Shown here piece by piece: positions 25,698-33,632 of a DNA stretch of 64,000 bases (position 1 is its first letter; every line of letters begins with the position of its first letter). A model generated the notes under the pieces. The model was given only the letters and a program-made list of their open reading frames with translations, made no database searches and was not told the DNA's origin. Source of the DNA: a virus; the IMG/VR virus record IMGVR_UViG_3300046507_000447, positions 1 through 64,000 of that record. One strand, written 5' to 3'. The translations under genes and the position numbers were made by a program.

Positions 25698-25953
25698 GTT
25701 TGCGGAGCCCCTTCATATAGCCCAGGCTGTGCAGCATCTTTGCCAGCAGAACCCAGATCACTTCATCCTTGGCGCGGTGCCCCTCGACGCGGCCCCGCTT
25801 GTTCTCGAAGACGAAATCCGGCTTGCGGAAAACGGTTCCGTTGTAGTTGCGGGTCTCGTCTGTGCCGGTCCCGTCGTTCGCGATGTGCATCACGCCCAGG
25901 GTCGTAACCTTGCGCGTGATGGCAGAGTGCAGCTCGATCCGAATGACGATCAC
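25687..25953 (-). CDS. Conserved small phage protein (RIELHSA...NDGTG type)
   Basis: An 88-residue protein, GTG start in a GTGA overlap. It carries IRIELHSAITRKVTTLG followed by MHIANDGTGT, a pattern shared by a widespread family of short phage proteins of unknown function. A longer in-frame extension upstream lacks coding character and runs over two other genes, so I reject it. Confidence 0.75.
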   Translation of the reverse strand: MIVIRIELHSAITRKVTTLGVMHIANDGTGTDETRNYNGTVFRKPDFVFENKRGRVEGHRAKDEVIWVLLAKMLHSLGYMKGLRKRDQ

Positions 25954-26153
25954 GCCGCGACCCAATAGGAGAAGCATTCGATATAGCAACGGTTCGAAGG
26001 ATTGATCGCGCTCATCACCGAATGCTTCTTGAAGGTGCGGCTTCCCCAGACGACGACTTCCGGTTCGAGCCCAGGCATGAACGGCGGCAGGGAAATCGTC
26101 TGGACATAGCCGGCCGGGTTCCCGTTCTGGTTGGTGAATAGATCTACCAGCAT
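25950..26153 (-). CDS. Small hypothetical early protein
   Basis: A 67-residue protein. The ATG at 26153 is preferred over one 15 bases upstream because AGAAGAG precedes it and it forms a TAATG overlap with the previous gene. Beta-rich (GLEPEVVVWGSRTFKKHS). No family recognised. Confidence 0.55.
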   Translation of the reverse strand: MLVDLFTNQNGNPAGYVQTISLPPFMPGLEPEVVVWGSRTFKKHSVMSAINPSNRCYIECFSYWVAA

Positions 26154-26491
26154 TACTCTTCTCTCCATGTGTTCTGCCCGGTCTTGTCGCGGCAGAGATC
26201 AGCGGTTGGATCGTAGATGACGGCGTTGTCCGGTAGATGGGCCATGCAGACCGTCGCCATCTTGTTACCCGGCGTGTGTGCGGGGCTCGTGGCGAAAGCT
26301 TCCAGCGCCTTGTAACGCTTGTTGCCCTGGCCCTGGGACTCGCAGACGAAACACTCATAGCCCTCGCCGACGGGGAATTCCACCGGGGGTAGGTCGTAGA
26401 CTTCCGGTCGGCCGTCGGGACGCAACAGCTTTTGCAGCCAGTCGTTCCGCTCGTTCTTCTTGCCGGGAGTGATGATTTTACTGGAGGACAT
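26153..26491 (-). CDS. Hypothetical early protein with possible zinc site
   Basis: A 112-residue protein with four cysteines: CFVC at residues 48-51, one in TVCMAHL and one in DLCRDK. CxxC plus C/H pairs suggest a small zinc-binding domain. Start overlaps the upstream gene by 14 bases. Confidence 0.55.
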   Translation of the reverse strand: MSSSKIITPGKKNERNDWLQKLLRPDGRPEVYDLPPVEFPVGEGYECFVCESQGQGNKRYKALEAFATSPAHTPGNKMATVCMAHLPDNAVIYDPTADLCRDKTGQNTWREE

Positions 26492-26693
26492 TGGTTACTC
26501 CTGGAGCGTTCTGGACCTGTTGATCGAGGATCCGCTTGTCCGTGAAATGCATGAGGGTGAGGGTGCCTGGAGCGATGGCGAACTTCGGCCAGTCGCCTCG
26601 CGCGGGGCCTTCATAGATGACTTTCGTTCCCCAGACCACGATGACAGTGCCTGGCAGAATGAAAGACGTCGGGTAGATTTTAACGCCGCTCAT
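26478..26693 (-). CDS. Small hypothetical early protein
   Basis: A 71-residue, beta-rich protein (FILPGTVIVVWGTKVIYEG resembles the VVWGSRTF strand of the product at 25950-26153, so the two may be distant paralogues). ATGA overlap upstream. Confidence 0.55.
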   Translation of the reverse strand: MSGVKIYPTSFILPGTVIVVWGTKVIYEGPARGDWPKFAIAPGTLTLMHFTDKRILDQQVQNAPGVTNVLQ

Positions 26694-27031
26694 AGGGCGG
26701 GCTCCTTGTATTTGCGATAGACCCAGCGGCCATCCTCGCGCTCGACCCGGTCCCAGGCCAGCCTATGGACGCGCTGCATTTTCGAGCCGGCCATTTCAGG
26801 TGGGAAGGGGCTTTCCCGGCAAAGGAGATAGAAATGCAGGCCGTCCGGATCGAAGCTGTGCGTCACCGAATTCAGCCACACGGGCCGCCAGACTTTGTCG
26901 ACCGGAATGAAGATCGTCCGACAGACGCGGTTGACGTAAAGCTCGATCAGCTTTTCGAAGCGCGGGATCCACCAGAGCTGCACGCGCTTGAAGGTGGTTG
27001 GAAAGCAACGCTGGATGAGACGCGGGATCAT
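26690..27031 (-). CDS. Hypothetical early protein
   Basis: A 113-residue basic, aromatic-rich protein (LWWIPRFEKLIELYVNRVC, DRVEREDGRWVYRKYKEP). No transmembrane helix. ATGA overlaps on both sides. No family recognised. Confidence 0.55.
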   Translation of the reverse strand: MIPRLIQRCFPTTFKRVQLWWIPRFEKLIELYVNRVCRTIFIPVDKVWRPVWLNSVTHSFDPDGLHFYLLCRESPFPPEMAGSKMQRVHRLAWDRVEREDGRWVYRKYKEPAL

Positions 27032-27213
27032 AAGAACGCTTGGCCTTTTTCGGTGACGATGTAGATGACGCGACCGTTCAGCCGGTTTTCGTTGACATAG
27101 CCCTTGTTGATCAGGGCCTGGACGATCTTATGGATCAGGGGCGGCGAGGACTTGACCCCGCGCTTGATCAGGCGAAGGCATTCGACTTGCGACGGGGTCA
27201 AGCGGATCGTCAT
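27028..27213 (-). CDS. Small winged-helix protein
   Basis: A 61-residue protein: LTPSQVECLRLI, SPPLIHKIVQALINKGYV, then the wing NGRVIYIVTEKG. This is a minimal MarR/winged-helix fold, so it may bind DNA and act as a regulator or anti-host factor. Five bases separate it from the gene upstream. Confidence 0.6.
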   Translation of the reverse strand: MTIRLTPSQVECLRLIKRGVKSSPPLIHKIVQALINKGYVNENRLNGRVIYIVTEKGQAFL

Positions 27214-27217
27214 GGGC

Positions 27218-27658
27218 TCAGCCTACGTGCAGGTTCTGCAAGCCGCGTTCAGTTTCCTCGTCCAGCTCGCGCTCGACATCGGCCATCGTCTTCGGCTCTT
27301 CGTTGATCGCCGACTTGATCGGATCCGCTTTGGGCATGGCGATCGGCTGCGCGGTCGGGCGTTCGGCCAGCTCGAAACCGTTGGCGAGCGCATGACCTCG
27401 AATGATCTTCTCAGGGAGCGCGACCGGCTTCATCTGGTCGGCGGCGACGGTGGCAATCTGGCGGTCGAAGGACATGAGAAAATCGACCAGCAGCTCTTTG
27501 TCCAGGTGCGCGAACTTCTCGTCGGTCTTGATCGCGGCCTTGTAGATGGCGAGATGGAGGCCGGCGCGCGTGTGCGTCTTGGCTTCCTGTAGATCGGTGA
27601 AGTGCTGGCCGTCAGCGGTCTCGTAGGAGACGACGGCGCGGATAGGTACGTTGTTCAT
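27218..27658 (-). CDS. Hypothetical early protein, first gene behind operator-promoter B
   Basis: A 146-residue protein. Residues 1-35 (RAVVSYETADGQHFTDLQEAK) are followed by a helical middle and a charged end. GAAAGGGTCATCTC precedes ATG. It leads a unit driven from 27687-27715. No family recognised. Confidence 0.6.
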   Translation of the reverse strand: MNNVPIRAVVSYETADGQHFTDLQEAKTHTRAGLHLAIYKAAIKTDEKFAHLDKELLVDFLMSFDRQIATVAADQMKPVALPEKIIRGHALANGFELAERPTAQPIAMPKADPIKSAINEEPKTMADVERELDEETERGLQNLHVG

Positions 27659-27686
27659 GAGATGACCCTTTCAGTTGTCAATCAAG

Positions 27687-27730
27687 CGATAACCCAACTC
27701 ACTGTTGGGTGTCAATTCCCAAACGTTTGG
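27687..27730 (-). promoter_or_regulatory. Promoter with operator in its spacer, copy B, plus upstream palindrome
   Basis: On the minus strand: TTGACA (27715-27710), spacer CCCAAC-AGTGA-GTTGGG (exactly 17 bases), TTATCG (27692-27687). The half-sites are perfect inverted repeats. Just upstream of the -35 lies a second perfect palindrome CCAAACGTTTGG (27719-27730). The best example of this promoter family. Confidence 0.75.
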
Positions 27731-27751
27731 AAATGGATTTGAAAAGTTGGC

Positions 27752-27964
27752 TTATTTCGTCGGCAAAATTTTTCCGAGATTTTTCCGTTCCTCGAACCGT
27801 GCGCCCCGAAGCTTTTCGCGCAGCGCATAGGACAGGGTCTCCAGATAGGTGATTTCGGACTGCAAAACAGCGATCCGGGATTTCCTCGTGCGAATTTTGT
27901 CCACGGTGGATTTCAGGTCGCGCAGGATATACTCGGAAGTCTCGCTCAGCGGCTTGTCGGTCAT
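27752..27964 (-). CDS. Small coiled-coil early protein
   Basis: A 70-residue product from the ATG in an ATGA overlap with the gene at 27961; a longer start would cover that gene. Predicted as one long helix (ILRDLKSTVDKIRTRKSRIA and on). Likely a dimerising coiled coil. Followed by the operator region at 27687-27730. Confidence 0.55.
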   Translation of the reverse strand: MTDKPLSETSEYILRDLKSTVDKIRTRKSRIAVLQSEITYLETLSYALREKLRGARFEERKNLGKILPTK

Positions 27965-28200
27965 AGCATCCTCGTAAAAAAGAACAACGCGGCGGCCAAG
28001 ACGGCGAGACAGATCCAAACAGACGCTTCGATCCAAATTGGCCCCCAACGCAGCGAGAAATCGGTTTCCCAGGTCAAGGTGAGCTGGACGAACGGTTGAT
28101 GGACGCCCCAGAAATTGTGGATGCTCTCGCCGCCTTGCTGGTGGGCCGGTTCGCGCCCGCCGACCCAGCGATTACGATAAGGGAGCCGTGCCAGGATCAT
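27961..28200 (-). CDS. Small tail-anchored membrane protein
   Basis: A 79-residue protein with a hydrophobic C-terminal helix (about 58-76, ASVWICLAVLAAALFFF) and a soluble N-terminal part. Early expression and membrane location would fit superinfection exclusion or modification of host envelope functions. ATGA overlaps on both sides. Confidence 0.55.
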   Translation of the reverse strand: MILARLPYRNRWVGGREPAHQQGGESIHNFWGVHQPFVQLTLTWETDFSLRWGPIWIEASVWICLAVLAAALFFFTRML

Positions 28201-28913
28201 TGCTTCTCTCCCGCTTCGGCCTTTTCGCGCGCCCGTTTTAGATCGGCAGTTTGCTTGCGGATCTGCTCGTTGAAATCGTCCACGGTGATCTGGCCGAGGT
28301 TGATCTGGCCAAGCAGATTGCGGCCTTGTGTCAGACCTTCATCAAACGACTCGTACGAGAGCCAGGGCGTGAAGGAATAAAGCTCCATGATGGCCGCGAC
28401 GGTCTTCTTCGGCAGCAGCGCGTGCAGATCGGCGTCGTAGTTCGTCCCGAGCAACGGCATTGCCGAGCGCTTGCTTTCGGGATGAAGCGGAAACGCCTCG
28501 GCAAGACCCGTCAACAGCTTGTTCATGAGCGCCATGAACGTGCGTTCAGGGCTGGAGTCCTTCTCGATAGAAAATATCGCGCCCTCGGGAATTCGGCGAT
28601 GACCGGTTCGCATGTGCGGGAAAGGGAAGTCGTGCGATCGCCGGCTGAATTTTACCGCGACCATACCTTCACCTTGCCCGGTAGCAGTGGTGGCGCGGCT
28701 GACGTCCTGGGCGCTCCAGAGATCGGCGAGGCAGTTCTCGCATATGTCGGCCTTGTCGCGGAAGCTGTATGTCGTCTCCAGGCAGACCGTGCATTCGACG
28801 CGGCGTGAGCGTTCTTTCCGGCGTTCACGCCGCGCTTCCAGGACGTTCAGGCGAAGCTCATTCCCCACGGCGAGCTTAGAGATCTTCCGGTCTTCATCAC
28901 TCATATGGCGCAT
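28197..28913 (-). CDS. Hypothetical early protein with CxxC zinc site
   Basis: A 238-residue product. ATG 28913 is chosen over the TTG one codon earlier because AAGGAGGG lies seven bases upstream, and it forms TGATG with the previous stop. Residues about 40-62 hold CTVC and CENC, a four-cysteine zinc site, preceded by a very basic helix (RRERRKERSRR). The C-terminal half is helical. Possibly nucleic-acid binding. Confidence 0.6.
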   Translation of the reverse strand: MRHMSDEDRKISKLAVGNELRLNVLEARRERRKERSRRVECTVCLETTYSFRDKADICENCLADLWSAQDVSRATTATGQGEGMVAVKFSRRSHDFPFPHMRTGHRRIPEGAIFSIEKDSSPERTFMALMNKLLTGLAEAFPLHPESKRSAMPLLGTNYDADLHALLPKKTVAAIMELYSFTPWLSYESFDEGLTQGRNLLGQINLGQITVDDFNEQIRKQTADLKRAREKAEAGEKQ

Positions 28914-29122
28914 CAAAAGCCCTCCTTCTTCAGATCCACTTCGGTAATGATCGAGAGTAAGCGAATGGCCTCTTGATACCGCTCTTCATTCAAAGCGCGC
29001 TGTGTGGCGTCCCTGGCGGCGGCAACGGCTGCTCCGCGATCGTAGATGGGGCCGATTTCCGTGCCGTTGTCGCCGACGACGAAATGCGCCGGCCTGGAGA
29101 CCACGCGATACCGGACTGCCAT
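28913..29122 (-). CDS. Small hypothetical early protein
   Basis: A 69-residue protein: a beta hairpin (YRVVSRPAHFVVGDNGTEIG) then helices (AARDATQRALNEERYQEAIRLL in part). Its 3' end carries the strong ribosome site of the next gene. No family recognised. Confidence 0.5.
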   Translation of the reverse strand: MAVRYRVVSRPAHFVVGDNGTEIGPIYDRGAAVAAARDATQRALNEERYQEAIRLLSIITEVDLKKEGF

Positions 29123-29323
29123 TCAACTTTCCTCCCAGACTTCGATCGCCGACAAGCCGCGATCCATGAGTTCGAGCCCCGGCTTGTCGGTGCATATGCG
29201 GATCATGCTATATTGCGAAAGCCAGCCGATGCAGGAGATCACGTCACGAGTGGCCGGGATCTGTTTCTTGTCGCGGATGTCCTTGAGGACTTGGATGGCG
29301 AGAGACTTTTCAGGTTTGTTCAT
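29123..29323 (-). CDS. Small hypothetical early protein
   Basis: A 66-residue mostly helical protein (SLAIQVLKDIRDKKQIPATRD start). ATGA overlap with the zinc-ribbon gene upstream; directly abuts the next gene. No family recognised. Confidence 0.5.
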   Translation of the reverse strand: MNKPEKSLAIQVLKDIRDKKQIPATRDVISCIGWLSQYSMIRICTDKPGLELMDRGLSAIEVWEES

Positions 29324-29724
29324 CGCGCGTAATTCGGCCGTTTGTCGCCATGCTGGACGATCGTGAATTCCTTGCAGTCTGTTTCGGCGGCCGGATCATC
29401 CTGGTCGAAATACTTGCGGCAGAAACCAGGGGTCTTCGCGGACTGCTCATCGCGTGCTTTAGCCCGACCGCAGCAAGCGCAAAAGGGATCGTGGCCGGGT
29501 TCCGGTTTGAGCGCAGCTTCTTCCTCGTAGCGCTTGCCGCAGAACGGGCAATGCGACGCCTGGACAGCGACGGCCTTCATTTTACCCCGGCCCTTCTCGA
29601 TCTGCTCGGTTCCGATATAGGGCGTCGAGCCCAGGCCGTCCTTATCGAGGGTGATCAGCATCTGGATCCGCGTGTTGCGCTCAGCCAGGAGACCATTGAA
29701 TTTTTCCATGCAGTTGCAGGTCAT
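29320..29724 (-). CDS. Conserved phage zinc-ribbon protein
   Basis: A 134-residue product from ATG 29724 (GGAAG eight bases upstream; ATGA overlap with a short gene at 29721). The start MTCNCMEKFNGLLAERNTR, then IETEQ-like TEQIEKGRGK and CPFCGKRYEE, matches a common small phage family. A second cluster (FCACCGRAK) and C-terminal cysteines add another possible metal site. Function unknown. Confidence 0.7.
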   Translation of the reverse strand: MTCNCMEKFNGLLAERNTRIQMLITLDKDGLGSTPYIGTEQIEKGRGKMKAVAVQASHCPFCGKRYEEEAALKPEPGHDPFCACCGRAKARDEQSAKTPGFCRKYFDQDDPAAETDCKEFTIVQHGDKRPNYAR

Positions 29725-29858
29725 GGCTGAGCTTCCACTTTGTGCGCAGTGATCCGGAAGGGGCCGAAAGCGAAAACCCATTTTCCCGGCTTGCTTCTGA
29801 CGACGCCAGCTCTCCAGCTCGTCGGGAAGATTACAAGTCCAATTCCATAGTGCGACAT
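29721..29858 (-). CDS. Very small protein (45 residues)
   Basis: ATG 29858 is preceded by GAAAGGACAAACAG and the frame ends in an ATGA overlap with the zinc-ribbon gene. The product MSHYGIGLVIFPTSW... is beta-rich and basic, with a GKWVFAFGPFRIT strand pair. Coupling and ribosome site support it. No family recognised. Confidence 0.5.
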   Translation of the reverse strand: MSHYGIGLVIFPTSWRAGVVRSKPGKWVFAFGPFRITAHKVEAQP

Positions 29859-29880
29859 CTGTTTGTCCTTTCGGGGTATT

Positions 29881-29924
29881 GGCGGCCGGCTTATCTGGGC
29901 CAGGGGTGGGTAAAGCCGGCCGCC
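29881..29924. terminator. Long GC-rich inverted repeat between early genes
   Basis: GGCGGCCGGCTT and AAGCCGGCCGCC form a perfect 12-bp inverted repeat around a 20-base loop, between the 484-residue gene and the 45-residue gene. No U-run follows on the minus strand, so it may attenuate transcription, protect RNA ends or bind protein rather than act as a simple terminator. Confidence 0.45.
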
Positions 29925-29946
29925 TTCTCATCGGCTAGAAAGGGCT

Positions 29947-31401
29947 CTAGTCTTTCTTGGCCGAGGATAGGTTGAATTCGGCGATCTGTTTCGTGGCGCG
30001 GGCGATGGACGTTTCCACCTCGGAAGAGATGATCGCGAGAGCGATAGAGGGCGACAGGCCGTCTTGCTCAGCCATTTCTACCAATTCGTTGATCGCTTTT
30101 CGAGCCTCGACATGCGCTTCCACGGTGTGTTTGCACATGCGCTCGCAGATCTTCTTCGTCGTCGCTGCAAAGCTATCGAGGGTGAGCGGGTCTCGTTCTG
30201 CGGTATCCATTTTCACGCCTTCCGCGAACGCTTTGTAGGGATCCACCGGCAGTTCGTCGCTAACTGTTTCGAGGGTGAATTGAGGAACATTGCCGAGAAA
30301 CTTGTCGCCGGAATAAAGACCGCTCGGGCCGAAGAGGATCTTGGCCGAGGGGCCTTTGACCTGATAGCCCATGCCGAGAACCGGATCCATGGAGACCTTG
30401 CGTTCGGGCGGCGCGGTTACGGCCTTGAGCCATTCCTTAACCCGGATTTCGTATTCGGCCCCCGAAAGTGGGGTTTCAAGTACCCGTGCTGTAGCGCGAT
30501 CGAGTTCAACGCGGCGAGGCGCGTCGGTATCCAGCGAGAGGTGCCACGCCGGGTTAAACTTTTTACCGTGGACAATGAATTCCATGCCGTCCCAGCAGGC
30601 GTACTTGTCCCCAGGTTCGACAATGCATTCATTTAAGCGCTCGACAAAGACAAAGCCGGCCTTTGTGAGCCGCATGAAATCGCCATCACGTTCGACAAGT
30701 TTGCGATGAACTAAACGCTCGCCTCCTATGCCAAAAAGCCTATAGAAAATGTTTGTCATTAGCTGCCCGGTACGACCGCCGTAGAGATGCAACAGGCCGT
30801 GGGTCGCGCTCTCCGGGAAGCGCCAGACCTCGCCGGAAGAGATCTTTTCCTGGTGCTCCTGCTCTTTGGCCTTCTCCTCGGCGAGCGCCGCATCCGCAGT
30901 TTCAATCCGTTCAATCAGCGTCAGCCGGTCGAGGATGTGCTGGTCGATACGATCGAGGACATAGCGATACTGGCTCGGGTGGGCCAGTGTGATTTTCTGT
31001 AGCTTGCATTCGGTATTGATCTGCTCAAACAGCGCTTTGAACATGCCGAGTTCTGGGCCTTCCAATTCGCGCGCGGATCTCCAAATGCTTCGGAACCGGT
31101 CGAGGTATTCTGTCGATTTGATCACACGCTCCGGGGCTATCCGGGCAGCTCGTCGGGCGAGGTTGCGCAGAATGTCGCGGTTGCGCACTGCCGCAAAATG
31201 TGGCCAGCGGTCGCCGAGCTGGATGAAATTGAGCTTTTCACGCGGCGGCAGAGGCGGAATTTTCGTGTCGGTGATCTCGGGCTTGTCGAGAACCTTGCGC
31301 ACGGCCTCCCGGATGGTCTCGGCCAGGGCGTTCATGTTCGCGATCATTTCGTCGGTCCAGACCCTAATGGCCGGCTCAATCGATATCGTTACTTTCGCCA
31401 T
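29947..31401 (-). CDS. Large early protein of unknown function (484 residues)
   Basis: One of the three largest minus-strand genes. Charged helices dominate residues 15-200. A possible winged-helix-like stretch lies near 215-275 (HLYGGRTGQLMTNIFYRLFG, LVERDGDFMRLTKAGFVFVE). The middle contains beta strands around FNPAWHLSLDTD. No catalytic motif recognised. ATG has AATAGGAGAAACG upstream and sits behind the TTAGCC operator at 31418-31433, so its expression is probably controlled there. Confidence 0.65.
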   Translation of the reverse strand: MAKVTISIEPAIRVWTDEMIANMNALAETIREAVRKVLDKPEITDTKIPPLPPREKLNFIQLGDRWPHFAAVRNRDILRNLARRAARIAPERVIKSTEYLDRFRSIWRSARELEGPELGMFKALFEQINTECKLQKITLAHPSQYRYVLDRIDQHILDRLTLIERIETADAALAEEKAKEQEHQEKISSGEVWRFPESATHGLLHLYGGRTGQLMTNIFYRLFGIGGERLVHRKLVERDGDFMRLTKAGFVFVERLNECIVEPGDKYACWDGMEFIVHGKKFNPAWHLSLDTDAPRRVELDRATARVLETPLSGAEYEIRVKEWLKAVTAPPERKVSMDPVLGMGYQVKGPSAKILFGPSGLYSGDKFLGNVPQFTLETVSDELPVDPYKAFAEGVKMDTAERDPLTLDSFAATTKKICERMCKHTVEAHVEARKAINELVEMAEQDGLSPSIALAIISSEVETSIARATKQIAEFNLSSAKKD

Positions 31402-31417
31402 TCGTTTCTCCTATTAG

Positions 31418-31433
31418 TTAGCCATTCGGCTAA
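31418..31433 (-). promoter_or_regulatory. TTAGCC-N4-GGCTAA operator, copy 1
   Basis: A perfect inverted repeat TTAGCC-ATTC-GGCTAA just upstream of ATG 31401 and overlapping the stop of the ribbon-helix-helix gene at 31430. A -10-like TAACTA follows on the minus strand. A second copy lies at 38328-38343. Confidence 0.55.
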
Positions 31434-31609
31434 GTTTGACATGATGCGGCAGGATCCAGGCTGGCTTCCAAGCCTTTTTGGATGAGATGCCGGATAGCTT
31501 CGGTCTCAGTCGAAAAACGATGCTGGTGGCGATAGATCGAGATCGTCTCGGCCATTTCAGTCGAGATCGCGACCAGTTTTTTGACCGGGTGAGCGGGCTC
31601 AGGTTTCAT
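31430..31609 (-). CDS. Ribbon-helix-helix (CopG-type) regulator, 59 residues
   Basis: ATG 31609 to TAG 31430. The product has a strand (PVKKLVAISTEMAETI) followed by two helices with FSTETEAIRHLIQKGLEAS, a typical ribbon-helix-helix DNA-binding domain. It overlaps the gene upstream by 11 bases. Its own stop lies in an inverted-repeat operator, a natural candidate binding site. Not to be missed because it is under 60 residues. Confidence 0.7.
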   Translation of the reverse strand: MKPEPAHPVKKLVAISTEMAETISIYRHQHRFSTETEAIRHLIQKGLEASLDPAASCQT

Positions 31610-31868
31610 CGTCTTCTATCCACTCCTGCAAGCTCTCTTCCGGATCGTTTTCACGACCCCATTCTTCGGCCTCTTTGCGACTGTTGAAAGCTTGCGGCGA
31701 CCGAAAACAGACCGGGCCGATATCCGCTTCCCAGCAATCAATGAGCCATTCGCCAGCAGCAGAAAATATGCCTTCATTGGGATCCCAACAAACGGCAACA
31801 GCGTAGATCCGGCCGGGTTTTTTCCGGTTGAGCGTCTGTGCTTTCGGCTGCTCGGGTTTATCCACCAT
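31599..31868 (-). CDS. Hypothetical early protein
   Basis: An 89-residue product from ATG 31868, which overlaps the upstream stop by 11 bases; a longer start would cover 100 bases of that gene. Beta-rich (RIYAVAVCWDPNEGIFSAAG) with an acidic C-terminus. No family recognised. Confidence 0.55.
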   Translation of the reverse strand: MVDKPEQPKAQTLNRKKPGRIYAVAVCWDPNEGIFSAAGEWLIDCWEADIGPVCFRSPQAFNSRKEAEEWGRENDPEESLQEWIEDDET

Positions 31869-32661
31869 CGGCCTTCCCCAGGATCGCGCGCAGAAGACGG
31901 GTGTACCAGCCGTCGGTGCTTTCTTGCGGCCCCCACTCGCCGCCACCGTCCACGGTCTGCGGTTCCATCTCGACAATGGACAGCATTTCCTCGATCTCTT
32001 CTCGATTGAAGCCGGCCGGGAGTGGGGGTTCCACCCTTGCCTGGGGTGATGGTACTGCCTTGAGCAAGCTCAAGGCGTATTCCAGCCTCCCGTCACGGGC
32101 GTAGTCGTTGATGTCCATCTCCCCCATGGCGCGGCTATCCTCCTTCCAAGGATCGCCGTCATGCGTGTAGGCCAGGTAATCTTGAATCGTTTCGACGGCG
32201 GCCGCTAACGCGCTGCGAAGCATGTCGGCTTCAGCGTCATCGGAAGCACGGCAGACGTCGGCCGCCATCACATGTGAAACGGGTGGGGGCTCTTCCATTT
32301 TCGCCATCCGGTTCAGCGCGCCGCGTATCGAGGCGATGCGTCGCGGGTGGGTCTCGCCGCCTTCCTCGATCCACGAGAGCTGGCAATGCGCGATCTGGGC
32401 TTCCTCGGCCGGCGTTAGCGGGCCGACGAGCGTGCTGGTCTCGGCTTCAAGCTGGCGCTTGGACCACGTCAGACCGACATCTCGATAGCCGTATTTCTCG
32501 ATCGCCCTTTTCATGGCGTGGAGAATGTAAAACGGTCTGTTGATATCGGAAAATCCCCCCAGCTCGTTGCCCTGAAGCTCGGCCCAGAGGATCTCGACAT
32601 CAGCCAGGATCGACTTACGTTCCTCGTCGGTGAACAGGATTGGGTACGGTCGATCGGTCAT
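31858..32661 (-). CDS. Hypothetical early protein (267 residues)
   Basis: Start ATG 32661 follows AAAGAGAGAACCG; the 18 residues upstream are better explained by the overlapping gene at 32615-32806. N-terminal helical block (FTDEERKSILADVEILWAEL), then LTWSKRQLEAET and LLRSALAAAVETIQDYLAYT-like helices. No known domain. Confidence 0.55.
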   Translation of the reverse strand: MTDRPYPILFTDEERKSILADVEILWAELQGNELGGFSDINRPFYILHAMKRAIEKYGYRDVGLTWSKRQLEAETSTLVGPLTPAEEAQIAHCQLSWIEEGGETHPRRIASIRGALNRMAKMEEPPPVSHVMAADVCRASDDAEADMLRSALAAAVETIQDYLAYTHDGDPWKEDSRAMGEMDINDYARDGRLEYALSLLKAVPSPQARVEPPLPAGFNREEIEEMLSIVEMEPQTVDGGGEWGPQESTDGWYTRLLRAILGKADGG

Positions 32662-32806
32662 CGGTTCTCTCTTTTCGAAATGGCGAATTTTCAACCCAGA
32701 ACAACCAGAAGTCATAACGCGGCTCTTCGGCCGGCGTCAGCTTGGCGTCCTCGCGAATGCGGTATCGTTCGGCGTCACTCAGGTTTTTGGCCACGGGAGT
32801 CGGCAT
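32615..32806 (-). CDS. Small hypothetical early protein
   Basis: A 63-residue basic protein (NLSDAERYRIREDAKLTPAE). It overlaps the next gene by 47 bases and begins at the last base of the DUF7352 gene. No family recognised. Confidence 0.5.
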   Translation of the reverse strand: MPTPVAKNLSDAERYRIREDAKLTPAEEPRYDFWLFWVENSPFRKERTDDRSTVPNPVHRRGT

Positions 32807-33078
32807 CAGAACATCTCCTCGTAGATGTGCCAGACGAACGGCAACATGATAACCGAGCCGATATGCTGCGTGGCGGCAGCGGGGATAGGCTGGCCTGTCC
32901 CGACGATGTAGAACGTGCGCGTGGTACGGTCCTGCTCTTCAGTATCGACTTCGAACCAGAGAGAGATCTTTTCCGAATACCTCGTGTCCTGGCCCAGGTT
33001 GATGAACTTCGCGCCGCGCGGAAGTTCGAGCTGGAAAGCGTGCGCGAGTTCGACAGGGTATTTGAAGATCGTTCTCAT
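32806..33078 (-). CDS. DUF7352-type protein
   Basis: A 90-residue protein with the short conserved layout MRTIFKYPVELAHAFQLELP, GAKFINLGQD, SLWFEVDTEE, TFYIVGTGQPI and a final IGSVIMLPFVWHIYE strand. This matches a small family found in many phages and plasmids. Function unknown. ATGA overlap upstream. Confidence 0.75.
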   Translation of the reverse strand: MRTIFKYPVELAHAFQLELPRGAKFINLGQDTRYSEKISLWFEVDTEEQDRTTRTFYIVGTGQPIPAAATQHIGSVIMLPFVWHIYEEMF

Positions 33079-33632
33079 GCGAGGTTCTCATGCGCGTCGA
33101 GCGCGGCTTGCAGGTTCAAGAACACCTGATCGTCGCCACCCTTCTCGACCTTCCACGCGCGGATCTCGTTGATTGCTGCCTGGAGCAGCGAGCGCGTCAC
33201 CAGGATCGACGGATCGTGGGGTTCGCTTCCCTCGGCCATGGCCTTGAGCGTGTCATGCGAAGGGCCGACGAGCTTGTCCGGATCGCCGCCGAACGCACGG
33301 ATGACCTGCCGCCAAACATCGTCAAGAGTGCGACGATGGACATTGCGCAATGGCCGGTTCTGGACCTGCTCATTCCAGCGCTGGACGGCCCAATCGAGCA
33401 CAGATATCGGCGGTTGCGGCCATTCGCCGTCATCCGTCTCCACACGATACCGGATCCAGCCCGTGTCATCGATCTCGATATGCGTCACACGTTCTTTGTT
33501 GAGCAGCTCGCCGGCTCGCGGCAAAACCTCCAGCGCAAAGCGGCGAACCGTCATCTGCCCGGTAAAACCGCGCGGCATTTCATCGACACGGGTCATTTGT
33601 TGGTCGGCAACGGCCCAGGCTGTCTTGGTCAT
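33075..33632 (-). CDS. Conserved phage protein (RPLRNVHRRTLDDVWRQVI type)
   Basis: A 185-residue protein. Residues about 92-130 (NRPLRNVHRRTLDDVWRQVI, then FGGDPDKLVGPSHD) are a recurrent motif in phage early proteins. An alpha-helical C-terminus follows. Function unknown. ATGA overlap with the next gene upstream. Confidence 0.6.
   Translation of the reverse strand: MTKTAWAVADQQMTRVDEMPRGFTGQMTVRRFALEVLPRAGELLNKERVTHIEIDDTGWIRYRVETDDGEWPQPPISVLDWAVQRWNEQVQNRPLRNVHRRTLDDVWRQVIRAFGGDPDKLVGPSHDTLKAMAEGSEPHDPSILVTRSLLQAAINEIRAWKVEKGGDDQVFLNLQAALDAHENLA

Noticed and set aside
25954-26358. In-frame extension of the 25687-25953 gene to 223 codons
   Set aside because: The extension covers two coupled genes in another frame and lacks coding character; the GTGA overlap gives a natural start.
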